From: Bacteroidota bacterium
GTDB lineage: Bacteria > Bacteroidota > Bacteroidia > Cytophagales > Cyclobacteriaceae
DNA: 64,000 nt
NCBI GenBank assembly: GCA_016178785.1
Contig: JACOSO010000042.1
Coordinates: 62,001 to 126,000, forward strand
Direction: 5' to 3'
The notes below the pieces were generated by a model, which saw only the letters and a program-made list of their open reading frames with translations, did no database searches and was not told the origin of the DNA. Below, piece after piece: positions 26,651-35,179 of the stretch (positions are counted from its first letter, which is position 1; each line of letters starts with the position of its first letter). Position numbers and translations under genes: made by a program.

Positions 26651-28986
26651 TTCCTGATGTCTTCGGGCTCTATATCCTGAACCTGAACAGAATCTTGCTT
26701 CTGATTTCCCCGATCAATGGAAATATCTACACCAGAAGAAGGTCGTTTGAAAAAACCTTTTACAATTCCAGTTGACGGGTCTGCATACACTTTGGTCATG
26801 AACTTTGCCCAGATAGGGCGAGCACTGCTTGCTCCCTGACCAAACACCCATGAAGGAAAATGTATCGCTCGCTCATCACCTCCCACCCAGACACCTGCTA
26901 CTAAATCGTGTGTCACTCCAATGTACCAACCATCAGAGGCATCGTTAGTTGTTCCGGTCTTTCCACCAATCTCATTGTCTTTGCGTAATTCCAATGGAAG
27001 GCCGATCGATGTACCCCCACTTTCTTCCACTCCACCCTTCAACATGTAAATCATTTTGAAAGCAGTTTGCTCGTTGATCGCTTCTTTGGTTTTTGGTACA
27101 AAGTTTTCAATCACATTTCCGTTTTTGTCTTCAATACGTGTAATGAAAAAAGGCTTCGTATTTATTCCGCCATTCACGAAAGTGCAATACGCGCCTACCA
27201 TTTCGAAAAGGGAAACATCACTTGTACCAAGACATAGGGATGGTACTGCATCAAGCTTGCTTTCAATGCCTACCCTATGAGCAAATTCAACAACATTTTC
27301 CGCTCCCAGGGCCTGCATCATTTGTGCTGTGATCGAATTGATTGACCTAGCCATGGCCTGACGTATCGTCATCGGTTTACCCGTTCCTTTGGGAGGGCCA
27401 TCAGAGTTTGGTGGATACCAGGCGGGTTGACCAGGTACTTTAAATTGTGGAGAGATGTCACGCAAAGTGTAAGACGGTAAATAACCATTCTCCATAGCGA
27501 GTCCATAAACGAAAGGTTTAAAGGTAGACCCCGCTTGTCGTTTACCTTGACGCACGTGATCGAACTTAAAATATTTGTGGTCAACTCCTCCTACCCATGC
27601 TTTGATGTGCCCGCTGATCGGGTCCATAGCCATCATCCCGGCTTGCAAAAACCGTTCGTAGTAATTAAGGGAATCAAAACTACTGAACAAAGTATCACGT
27701 TCTCCTTTGGTAGTATAAATGGTCATCGGTTTCTTTAGCCGAAGCATTATTCGAAGGGAATCAGAATTCTCTCCGTACTTCTCCGCAAGGGCCTTATATG
27801 CATCGGTTTTACGAATTCGTTTGGCTAAAAAATCCTTGATCTCACGGCCGTCCTCATCGACCCAGGGATTTCGTTCGCGTTTTTTCCACTCGTTGGTAAA
27901 CTGGTTTTGCAGTGGCCTCATGTGCTCTGCCATCGCTTCTTCAGCATAGCGTTGTAACTTGCTGTCGAGTGTGGTGTAAATTTTCAAACCCGAGTTGTAA
28001 AGGTCAATGCCTTTGATGTTACAATAGTTAAGCAGATGATTCCCCAACACCGTGCGGAAGTAAGTGGCCAATCCTTCATTTTGATTTTGAACACTATATT
28101 TTAATTCTATTGGCAATGACCTGATCGAATCAAATTGCTCAAGGGTTTTGATTTTATATCCGTGCTTATAAATTTTGTAGAGCACTTCATTACGTTTCTT
28201 AAGCGCGTTATTTGGATTTCTTTTCGGGTTATAAAATGAAGGGGCTTGTAGCATTCCAACAAGGATAGCAGACTCTTGAAGGTTAAGACTATCAGGTTGT
28301 TTATTGAAATACGTTTCTGCCGCGACTTTTATCCCAAAAGCGTTGCTGCTGAAATTACTGGTGTTCAGATACATCGCAATGATTTCCTCTTTCGTAAAAT
28401 TCTCTTCAAGGTTCACTGAAATGATCCATTCTTTCGTTTTCTGGATTACACGTCTTGGAAGTTTTCCAAGTTTAGCAAGTGGGCCATCTAAACTCTTATC
28501 CGTGTTTTGGGTATAAAGGTTTTTTGCCAGCTGCTGAGTGAGCGTGCTGCCTCCACCTGAGTTGCTAAATGTGAGCAGTCCTTTAATTACCCGAAAGTAA
28601 GCCGGCAAATCAAGACCAGAGTGTTGGTAGAACCTATGATCTTCCGAGATTAATAAAGTGTTGATAAGATCAGGAGAGAGCTGTGAATAATATACCTGGC
28701 TGCGGTTATATCGAAAATATCGTCCAAGCGAAACACCATCGGCTGAAATAATTTCAGACGACAAATCATTTTCAGGGTTTTCAACTTCGTGAATGCTCGG
28801 CATTCCTCCATATAGTCCGAACAAGTCGATGCTTACCGTAAATACATACAACGGCATACCAAAAATAAAAACCAGAAATACAATCCATATATACTTTGAA
28901 GCACGCGGCACCCATGGAAACCGCATTTTCAGGATTGCCTCAATTTTACTTTTGATAGTTTTTGTCGAAGAACGTGAGGTACTCAT
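26647..28986 (-). CDS. mrcA: Class A penicillin-binding protein 1A (transglycosylase/transpeptidase)
   Basis: Bifunctional peptidoglycan synthase anchored in the inner membrane. 779 residues: short cytoplasmic tail, membrane helix (about 31-52), GT51 transglycosylase domain with EDHRFYQHSGLD and GGSTLTQQLAKNLY, and a transpeptidase domain with the SxxK serine in AGSTFKPFVYGLA (near 487), SxN in SINSITAQM and KTGT in GGKTGTTNDASDG (near 670). All catalytic motifs are intact. Its start lies inside the 3' end of sprE (41-bp overlap), so the two are cotranscribed with sprE first. Confidence 0.93.
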   Translation of the reverse strand: MSTSRSSTKTIKSKIEAILKMRFPWVPRASKYIWIVFLVFIFGMPLYVFTVSIDLFGLYGGMPSIHEVENPENDLSSEIISADGVSLGRYFRYNRSQVYYSQLSPDLINTLLISEDHRFYQHSGLDLPAYFRVIKGLLTFSNSGGGSTLTQQLAKNLYTQNTDKSLDGPLAKLGKLPRRVIQKTKEWIISVNLEENFTKEEIIAMYLNTSNFSSNAFGIKVAAETYFNKQPDSLNLQESAILVGMLQAPSFYNPKRNPNNALKKRNEVLYKIYKHGYKIKTLEQFDSIRSLPIELKYSVQNQNEGLATYFRTVLGNHLLNYCNIKGIDLYNSGLKIYTTLDSKLQRYAEEAMAEHMRPLQNQFTNEWKKRERNPWVDEDGREIKDFLAKRIRKTDAYKALAEKYGENSDSLRIMLRLKKPMTIYTTKGERDTLFSSFDSLNYYERFLQAGMMAMDPISGHIKAWVGGVDHKYFKFDHVRQGKRQAGSTFKPFVYGLAMENGYLPSYTLRDISPQFKVPGQPAWYPPNSDGPPKGTGKPMTIRQAMARSINSITAQMMQALGAENVVEFAHRVGIESKLDAVPSLCLGTSDVSLFEMVGAYCTFVNGGINTKPFFITRIEDKNGNVIENFVPKTKEAINEQTAFKMIYMLKGGVEESGGTSIGLPLELRKDNEIGGKTGTTNDASDGWYIGVTHDLVAGVWVGGDERAIHFPSWVFGQGASSARPIWAKFMTKVYADPSTGIVKGFFKRPSSGVDISIDRGNQKQDSVQVQDIEPEDIRN

Positions 28987-31528
28987 CCAATGATTTGGTT
29001 CGATAGAAAATCTGAAAATTATCTTTAGTGATCACAAAGTTATAGAATTTGTAATCGGAAAAAGGCCTGTCTTTGGCCACTTCGTTTAAGAATTTGTAAT
29101 AGTAGCTCATAGCCGATTCACGATCGGGAAATTCCACACACATGGTCAATGTCTTTTCTTCGAGACCAAGATTGCTGGTTGTAAGTTTTAAACTTTTCCA
29201 TTCACTTGAATTAAATCTCTCTAAAGCATCTACCACCGGGGAAGTCAACCGATCACTTGAGTTGTATGCAACAACAAAAAAATGGGGCCCTGTGGTGGGG
29301 CCAAATTTGTTCACTTTTGCCCTCTCAATCTGCTCAACTAATGTTTTTGAAGAGGCCATCAATTGCTCGGCATAATCTTTTAATGGATGTTTAGGGTATT
29401 TTTTAATGAACTCACTCAAATCATATTGATAGCGACTCACGTCTTCTGTACGGCCGGTTATTAAAATCTTGAGCAATTCAAGTTGAGGAATGAAATTCGT
29501 CTCACCACTTCCCAATGCTTCGTTCACTTTATCCATCGCTGGCTTCAAATTGTTCAACTGATAATACTTGTACGCTTCTTTGTACATCAGCTTTTGTTTT
29601 TCGGCCAACGCGCTTGTCTCTTTGATGTAATCTGGGTTGACAAGAATACGAGCAAAAGTTGAAGTCGGAAATTCGTTTTGCAGCATATTGGCATATCTTT
29701 CGGCCAAGCCGTCATTTTTCTCTTTATGTATCAGATAGAGTTTATACAAAACTTCAGGCCTCCGCTCAGATTTAGGAAACCGGTCTAATAATTTTTCATA
29801 TGACTCGGCTGCGTTGTCTTTTTCGCTGAGGTTGAAATAGTACAGGTCACCCAAATGAAAATAGGCATCTTCGATTTGATCAAGGGCTTCTTTTTTCTTT
29901 TCTGGGGTGTTAGGAAGTTGGGCGATAAGCTTTGCAACAACATCCTCTTTCTTTTCGATTTTCGTTTCTTGGTTATCTTTCAAATCCTCTCGCTTAGTTA
30001 CTGTCTGCTGTCCATTGGCCGCAACATCGCCCGCTGATGAGGTGGTTTTATTTGACCTCCGCCAGTTATCTTCCAATGGGATTGATCCCCAGATGCGTTG
30101 AAATTCATTTTGCCCGGTAGCCACCAGATCGCGGTTCCCAAAATACCAGTCGCCTGTGTTGGTATCCTCGTTGGTATTTCCGCTCAACAAGCTAGAGGGT
30201 GTGGAACTATCCACTTGCGACTCTGTTCTTTTCTTTTTCTTTTTTGAGACAATAGCTTTTTGGTTTTTCTTTGCCAACGAATCAAACCGATGGCGGATAG
30301 TTGCCGTGTCCAATTCGGACAAAGCAAGCAGGCTATCATTAAGTGAAACCGTTTCCGTGTATTTCACAAATTCGCCAAGAATGTTTTGGCGTTTGATGAC
30401 TCCCTCAAGATTTTCGAAATCTTTCGGCAAGGCGGCTACTGCGCTGTCGTAATACAATTTAGCAGGTTTGTATTTTTTCAGCGAATCAAAATTGATCTGA
30501 CCCATGCGCAAGTAGGACATCCCCTGAACACGTTTATTCTTTCCCGCATGCGCTGCAAGTTTATAATCTTTGAGGGCATTGCTCAAGTTGTTTTGTTTCT
30601 TTTCAAATTCACCAAGCTCAAAGTAAATTTTGTCTTTAAACTCGGCATTCTTTGTGTCCTTCAAAAGTTTAGCAAATTGGGTCCGCACTAGTCGAACATC
30701 TTTTGAGCTGGCCAATTGAGCCACTTGAGCCATGTTGAGCCGTGCATAAAAATCAATTTCGTAATCGGGGTTAGTAGCCAAACATTTTTTATAAAAGTTG
30801 TAAGCCTCTGCATCAAATCCGAGTTTCTGGTATACCTGCCCAACGATGAAATAAATTCTTCCTTTTCGGTCCTGGCGGGTGAGCAAGGAGTCTGCCTTCG
30901 AGAGGTTGTTCACCAAGTTATCATAGTCATTACGCACTTGATAGTAGTTGGCCTTCTCGAGATAAAGTCTTTTCTGGTTGGTTTTGGTCAATAATTTTTC
31001 CTTCTCCAGAAAATGGATGGCCTCCTCGGCACGATCGTAATCGCCCATCTCAGTGAAAGTACGTACCAGGTTAAGAAGTGCCGTGTGGCGCAAAGGCAAA
31101 TTCTGACTTTTGGTGTTTACATATTTAAACGTGAGAATAGCGTTTTGAAAATCGCAAGAATAAAGTCGGGCAAGGCCCACCATTACATAATTGTGGTTCA
31201 CCCACCGGCTGTTGGGGTGATATTGAATCGACTTTGATGCCATCTTGATGATTTCATCCGTATTTTTTTTGTAAGCCTTCGCTTTGACCGTATCAAGGCG
31301 GGGGAACAGCAGCAAAATTTTGCTATGATCATCATCAATGCTCTTTAAAATCATTTTCTCCACTTCGCGCACCCCTTCTTTGGCATAAAAGTAGCCGTTA
31401 TAGTGTGCCGTAAGGTTGTGATAAATATTGCTTGTAACAGTACCCTGTTCAATGGAGCACCCTGCCAAAGCAAACAGCAACAAAAAAAGGGAGTAATTGA
31501 TGTTAAAACCGGATTCCTTCACGCCCAA
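28946..31528 (-). CDS. sprE: SprE/PorW-type gliding and T9SS lipoprotein with TPR repeats
   Basis: Large TPR lipoprotein needed for type IX secretion and gliding in studied Bacteroidota. 860 residues: hydrophobic N-terminus with lipobox LAGC, the family start NIYHNLTAHYNGYFYAKEG, many TPR units (for example DAEAYNFYKKCLATNPDYEI and ESYEKLLDRFPKSERRPE), a charged low-complexity region in the middle, and a conserved C-terminal domain (FVVAYNSSDRL ... FYNFVITKDNFQIFYRTKS). The start is non-ATG: TTG at 31528 or, more plausibly, GTG at 31522. It overlaps the following pbp1A gene, linking secretion/gliding with wall synthesis. Confidence 0.88.
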   Translation of the reverse strand: MGVKESGFNINYSLFLLLFALAGCSIEQGTVTSNIYHNLTAHYNGYFYAKEGVREVEKMILKSIDDDHSKILLLFPRLDTVKAKAYKKNTDEIIKMASKSIQYHPNSRWVNHNYVMVGLARLYSCDFQNAILTFKYVNTKSQNLPLRHTALLNLVRTFTEMGDYDRAEEAIHFLEKEKLLTKTNQKRLYLEKANYYQVRNDYDNLVNNLSKADSLLTRQDRKGRIYFIVGQVYQKLGFDAEAYNFYKKCLATNPDYEIDFYARLNMAQVAQLASSKDVRLVRTQFAKLLKDTKNAEFKDKIYFELGEFEKKQNNLSNALKDYKLAAHAGKNKRVQGMSYLRMGQINFDSLKKYKPAKLYYDSAVAALPKDFENLEGVIKRQNILGEFVKYTETVSLNDSLLALSELDTATIRHRFDSLAKKNQKAIVSKKKKKRTESQVDSSTPSSLLSGNTNEDTNTGDWYFGNRDLVATGQNEFQRIWGSIPLEDNWRRSNKTTSSAGDVAANGQQTVTKREDLKDNQETKIEKKEDVVAKLIAQLPNTPEKKKEALDQIEDAYFHLGDLYYFNLSEKDNAAESYEKLLDRFPKSERRPEVLYKLYLIHKEKNDGLAERYANMLQNEFPTSTFARILVNPDYIKETSALAEKQKLMYKEAYKYYQLNNLKPAMDKVNEALGSGETNFIPQLELLKILITGRTEDVSRYQYDLSEFIKKYPKHPLKDYAEQLMASSKTLVEQIERAKVNKFGPTTGPHFFVVAYNSSDRLTSPVVDALERFNSSEWKSLKLTTSNLGLEEKTLTMCVEFPDRESAMSYYYKFLNEVAKDRPFSDYKFYNFVITKDNFQIFYRTKSLDEYLTFFDKNYQK

Positions 31529-31608
31529 ATATCAGGTAATTATTTTGAACGAACATATATCGAAAGTATTGTTGCAAGAACCTGTTCAAAGGAATAATTT
31601 AATATCCC

Positions 31609-31616
31609 TACTTTTG
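31609..31616 (+). promoter_or_regulatory. Candidate -7 promoter element TACTTTTG before the M23 peptidase
   Basis: Exact TAnnTTTG match ending only 8 bp before the TTG start at 31625. If active, transcription would begin almost at the start codon and the mRNA would be leaderless or nearly so. No -33 TTG is visible at the usual distance, so this is tentative. Confidence 0.4.
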
Positions 31617-31624
31617 TAAAATTT

Positions 31625-32497
31625 TTGTTGATTTTGAAACCAAAGAAGACCATATCTGAGAGGCTCACAGCACCTTATCAATTAGTAGTGCGTAGTGAAG
31701 AGAACCTGGCCGAGAGGAGAACGCTCTCTTTTACTTACGCCAAATTGATCGTGATTCTTTCTTCTGTATTTTTCTTGATTTTCATTGCAAGCCTTTTCCT
31801 TTCAAAAACATTGCTGGCCAAATGGTTTGATCCCAAATATGAACTAGCCGCCCAGAAAAAACAGCTCATCTCTTTAGCGCAACGCCTCGATTCGCTCGCT
31901 ATAGAGGAAGATCGTAAGGAAAAATTCATCCAGAATTTTCAGCGTATTCTTCGTGGTGATACATCCAGTGGCTTTGTTGATCCTGCAAAAGTGCTTAAGG
32001 CAAATACGGACCAAGTAAAATCAGTGGGCAACATGAAACTCGCCCCGGCCGACTCGCAATTCAGAAAAGAATTTGAGCAATCCCAGTTTTCGTTTGTGTC
32101 GCTCAATAGCAAGTACCGCGAGCTGCAAGACATTTTCTTTTTTACACCCATTACAGGCTTCATCAGCGATAAGTACGACAGCAAGAAAGGGCACTTTGGC
32201 GTAGATATAGTTGCCAAGACAAACGAGCCCGTAAAATGTGTAGCTGATGGCACCGTGGTGATGTCAAGCTGGACCCAGGATGCTGGCTATGTGATTGCCG
32301 TACAGCACCGGGGCAGTTTGGTGAGCGTGTATAAACACAATGCAGGACTATTGAAAAAAGTTGGTAGTTTTGTGAACGCGGGAGACATTATATCTATCGT
32401 TGGCAACAGTGGGGAAATGACCGATGGCCCGCACCTTCATTTCGAAATGTGGTACAACGGCAACTCACTCAACCCGGAAGAGTTTGTAACATTTTAA
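31625..32497 (+). CDS. Membrane-anchored M23 family metallopeptidase
   Basis: Probable peptidoglycan endopeptidase. About 290 residues: cytoplasmic N-terminus, a membrane helix (about 41-66), a coiled-coil spacer (about 75-110) and a C-terminal LytM/M23 domain with zinc ligands in KKGHFGVDI and HLHFEMWY and the intermediate GTVVMSSW segment. All ligand motifs are present, so it should be active rather than an EnvC-like activator. No in-frame ATG exists after the upstream stop (31595); TTG at 31625, 31628 or 31634 must serve as start. It is followed 10 bp later by a bactofilin, a pairing known to position M23 enzymes. Confidence 0.88.
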   Translation: MLILKPKKTISERLTAPYQLVVRSEENLAERRTLSFTYAKLIVILSSVFFLIFIASLFLSKTLLAKWFDPKYELAAQKKQLISLAQRLDSLAIEEDRKEKFIQNFQRILRGDTSSGFVDPAKVLKANTDQVKSVGNMKLAPADSQFRKEFEQSQFSFVSLNSKYRELQDIFFFTPITGFISDKYDSKKGHFGVDIVAKTNEPVKCVADGTVVMSSWTQDAGYVIAVQHRGSLVSVYKHNAGLLKKVGSFVNAGDIISIVGNSGEMTDGPHLHFEMWYNGNSLNPEEFVTF

Positions 32498-32507
32498 AAA
32501 GACGAAC

Positions 32508-32933
32508 ATGTTAACATCGAAAGAACAAAAACGCGCGGCAGAAGAGATCAGCAATAGCAGCAACGTGATCGGCAAAGGAACCGTGCTGGAAGGGAACATT
32601 GAAACCTACGGCAATATCCGCATTGAAGGCCGCGTTATTGGCAACATCAAATCGAAATCTAAAATTGCATTAGGGCACGGAAGCCACGTGGAAGGAAATA
32701 TCAATGCTCAAAATGCGGACGTTGAAGGAGAGGTAAAAGGTAAAATAGATATTACTGAACTTCTTGTTTTGAAGTCCACCGCGGTAGTGCATGGCGATAT
32801 TTCAACAGGCAAGTTAGTGGTGGAACCGGGCGCTATCTTCAATGGCAACTGCCGCATGGGCACGGTGAAAGACATTAAACTTTCTGACAGTGGGAATGCT
32901 ATGCGCCCACAGCAGGAGGCTCGCATGAACTGA
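32508..32933 (+). CDS. Bactofilin (polymer-forming cytoskeletal protein)
   Basis: Self-assembling beta-helical cytoskeletal protein. 141 residues: short flexible N-terminus, then the DUF583 core of right-handed beta-helix rungs rich in Gly, Val and Ile (VIGKGTVLEGNIETYG, IRIEGRVIGNIKS, ADVEGEVKGKIDITE, AVVHGDISTGKLVVEPGA). Length is typical. The adjacent membrane M23 peptidase suggests that the bactofilin recruits it to specific wall sites, as in other bacteria with bactofilin-M23 pairs. ATG at 32508. Confidence 0.93.
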   Translation: MLTSKEQKRAAEEISNSSNVIGKGTVLEGNIETYGNIRIEGRVIGNIKSKSKIALGHGSHVEGNINAQNADVEGEVKGKIDITELLVLKSTAVVHGDISTGKLVVEPGAIFNGNCRMGTVKDIKLSDSGNAMRPQQEARMN

Positions 32934-32973
32934 AAATGCAGTTCGTGATCTGAAGTTCCTAGCACGGCTACCC

Positions 32974-33177
32974 TTGGAAGAAAAAAAAACTCAAAACAAT
33001 TTCTTAAAATACTCAAGCCTTGGTTTGCAACTTTTGTTCACCATTGGCTTGTGTGCATGGATCGGTTTGAAAATCGATCAATACTTTGCATTGAAATTTC
33101 CAGCTTTTTTATTGTCGTTCACACTGCTTTCGTTTGCCGGGATGATGTACAAACTTTACCGTTCGCTTAATGAATAG
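32974..33177 (+). CDS. AtpZ/AtpI-family small membrane protein
   Basis: 67 residues with two membrane helices separated by a short loop (LLFTIGLCAWIGLKIDQYF and FLLSFTLLSFAGMMYKLY), the pattern of AtpZ proteins encoded ahead of F-type ATP synthase genes. The only in-frame start is TTG at 32974. It overlaps the next gene by 8 bp. No ATP synthase subunits follow in this window. Confidence 0.78.
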   Translation: MEEKKTQNNFLKYSSLGLQLLFTIGLCAWIGLKIDQYFALKFPAFLLSFTLLSFAGMMYKLYRSLNE

Positions 33178-33523
33178 AAGTTTATTAATGTTTAGCGTGT
33201 GCCTGATCATCTTAACGCTCGTAATTGGCTTTGGCACCTCGCGATTCTCTTCTCCGTCATTTCTGAATTTGATTTTAATTTCTCTTTCGGCTGCTACTTG
33301 GCTGGTTTACTTCTTCATTGAAAAAACAGCTACCGAGAATTTCATCAAAAATTATTTGCTCACCATCGTTTTAAAATTACTCGTAGGAGGTATTTTCATC
33401 TCTATTTTGATCTACCTTGATCTAGAAGGTGCCGAAAGCAATGCTCTTCTATTCATGATATCCTATCTTTTGCTTACCGGCCTCGAGGTTGGCTTCCTGT
33501 TCAGGAAGTTTGGCAAATCATAG
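33170..33523 (+). CDS. Small polytopic membrane protein, AtpI-like position
   Basis: 117 residues with four predicted membrane helices (about 6-24, 30-49, 61-81 and 89-110) and a basic C-terminus (FLFRKFGKS). I recognise no strong motif. Its coupling to the AtpZ-like gene suggests an ATP synthase assembly or magnesium/proton-related accessory protein like AtpI or AtpR, but this rests on context only. The 3' end overlaps the convergent tag gene by 6 bp, where one might expect atpB. Confidence 0.65.
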   Translation: MNRSLLMFSVCLIILTLVIGFGTSRFSSPSFLNLILISLSAATWLVYFFIEKTATENFIKNYLLTIVLKLLVGGIFISILIYLDLEGAESNALLFMISYLLLTGLEVGFLFRKFGKS

Positions 33524-34093
33524 CTGGTCTACTTCATTGTATCTAAAACAATCGACTAAATGATCGTTCACCAGCCCGCAAGCTTGCATGTGGGCGTAGA
33601 TCACCGTACTACCAACAAACTTGAAACCGCGCTTGATCAAATCTTTGCTTAGCATATCCGATTCTTTGGTTGTTGCCGGAGCATTTTTTGTACTCTTCAA
33701 TTTATTTTTTATCGGTTTGTTCTTCACAAAGCCCCAGATGTATTTATCAAAACTTCCAAATTCTTTTTGTACTTCAAGAAATTGTTTGGCATTGTTCACT
33801 GCAGCGTAAACTTTCAGTTTATTTCGAATGATACCAGGGTCGGTAAGAATTTTTTCAATCTTCTTTGTGGTGAATCGCGCTACTTTTTCCGGATCGAAGT
33901 CAGCAAAATTTTTGCGATAGCCATCGCGCTTTTTTAAAATCGTGCTCCAACTCAAGCCGGCTTGTGCACCTTCTAAAATTAGAAATTCAAAGTGCTTGCG
34001 ATCATCATGAACAGGCACCCCCCATTCTTCGTCATGGTATTGAATATATTGATCAAACTTTAAACACCAGGGGCAACGCTTTTTTTCGTCCAT
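33518..34093 (-). CDS. tag: DNA-3-methyladenine glycosylase I
   Basis: Removes 3-methyladenine from alkylated DNA. 191 residues from the ATG at 34093; a reading from 34129 adds 12 residues not seen in the family. The start RCPWCLKFDQYIQYHDEEWG carries the zinc cysteine and substrate-site residues, with FEFLILEGAQAGLSWSTIL following; the C-terminal zinc ligands lie in THAQACG-like IYAHMQACGLVNDHLVDCFR. Length is normal. Confidence 0.94.
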   Translation of the reverse strand: MDEKKRCPWCLKFDQYIQYHDEEWGVPVHDDRKHFEFLILEGAQAGLSWSTILKKRDGYRKNFADFDPEKVARFTTKKIEKILTDPGIIRNKLKVYAAVNNAKQFLEVQKEFGSFDKYIWGFVKNKPIKNKLKSTKNAPATTKESDMLSKDLIKRGFKFVGSTVIYAHMQACGLVNDHLVDCFRYNEVDQL

Positions 34094-34163
34094 AGATTTC
34101 TGTTTGGATTCTCCCAATCCAAGTAACAAATTAATTGTGTAACTTCCAGAACACTACTTTCAG

Positions 34164-34553
34164 ATGAAGCAATTTTTGTTGATGGTCGTAGTCATAACTC
34201 ATTTTGAATCGCGCGCTCAGTTTCGATCAGTGCCTTCAGCGAATCCATATCTATTCAATTATTCAGTCATTCCATCACCCGAAAAAACATTTATTCATGG
34301 GCTGCTCGCTGATCCGATTCAAAATAATCAGCAAATCCCAATGCTCACCAACCTCTCGCATTCGGATTGGCGTGCACAAAACAATTTCTTCTGGACAGGC
34401 ATAGTTACTACGATGTCATTCAACAAAGGGAAATTCGGAACCTTTTATTATTGGGATGTGCAGGGGAATTTGCGTGGCACACGAGGGTTCATTGATATTT
34501 CGGGCAAAAACAAACGTGGCTTCAAGCTGGTCTTCCCATGGAAAAAATTCTAA
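34164..34553 (+). CDS. Small exported protein of unknown function
   Basis: 129 residues with a signal peptide ending at SRAQ. The mature part is rich in aromatic residues and short beta strands (NNFFWTGIVTTMSF, GTFYYWDVQGNLRGTRGFIDIS). I do not recognise a family. It starts 34 bp from the divergent 5' region of tag (long reading) and ends just before the exported RidA-like gene, so the two may be cotranscribed. Confidence 0.6.
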   Translation: MKQFLLMVVVITHFESRAQFRSVPSANPYLFNYSVIPSPEKTFIHGLLADPIQNNQQIPMLTNLSHSDWRAQNNFFWTGIVTTMSFNKGKFGTFYYWDVQGNLRGTRGFIDISGKNKRGFKLVFPWKKF

Positions 34554-34588
34554 ATCAGAGAAATAATCACGCAAAACTTATTAATCGA

Positions 34589-35113
34589 ATGAAAAGAATA
34601 TCGCTTTCATTTATCATCGTTAGCTGTGCGCTCGCATCTCATGCTCAGCGAATTGATTTCGATAAAAAACTAAAAGAACTCGGCATCGAACTTTACCCAC
34701 CTACTAAACCGATGGCCAACTATGTGAAAGTAGTACGCACAGGTAATCTCTTATTTTTCGCAGGACACGGACCCACCAAAGCCGACAACAGCAATATCAC
34801 GGGCAAGGTAGGCAAAGACCTTACACTTGAACAGGGTTATGAGGCGGCAAAGCAAACCGGCATTGCATTGTTGAGTACACTCAAAGCGGAAGTAGGTGAT
34901 CTGAACAAAGTAAAACGAGTTGTGAAAGTCCTTGGCATGGTGAACTGTACCGAAAATTTTACTGACCAGCCCAAGGTGATCAATGGTTTCTCAGACATGA
35001 TGGTGTCTGTCTTCGGGGAAAAAGGGAAACATGCACGTTCGGCCGTGGGCATGTACATGCTTCCGCTAAACATAGCTGTGGAAATAGAAATGATTGTAGA
35101 GGTTGAGGATTGA
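34589..35113 (+). CDS. Exported RidA/YjgF-like protein
   Basis: Member of the RidA superfamily, whose cytoplasmic archetype hydrolyses reactive enamine/imine intermediates. About 174 residues from the ATG at 34589, which opens a clean signal peptide (ISLSFIIVSCALASHAQ); a reading from 34538 overlaps the previous gene. Core features: LLFFAGHGPT, LEQGYEAAKQTGIALLSTL, and the catalytic-arginine segment HARSAVGMYMLPLNIAVEIE. Export to the periplasm is unlike classical RidA, so the substrate is uncertain. Confidence 0.83.
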   Translation: MKRISLSFIIVSCALASHAQRIDFDKKLKELGIELYPPTKPMANYVKVVRTGNLLFFAGHGPTKADNSNITGKVGKDLTLEQGYEAAKQTGIALLSTLKAEVGDLNKVKRVVKVLGMVNCTENFTDQPKVINGFSDMMVSVFGEKGKHARSAVGMYMLPLNIAVEIEMIVEVED

Positions 35114-35179
35114 TTTGAAAAATTTGAATACGTAAGGTTGCCCTTCATTTTCAAATTAGTTCATCACCAAATTTTCAAA

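Noticed and set aside
28946-31528. Open frames antisense to sprE, uvrC and the M14 gene as real genes
   Set aside because: They lack family signals and follow the reading-frame shadow of well-supported genes.
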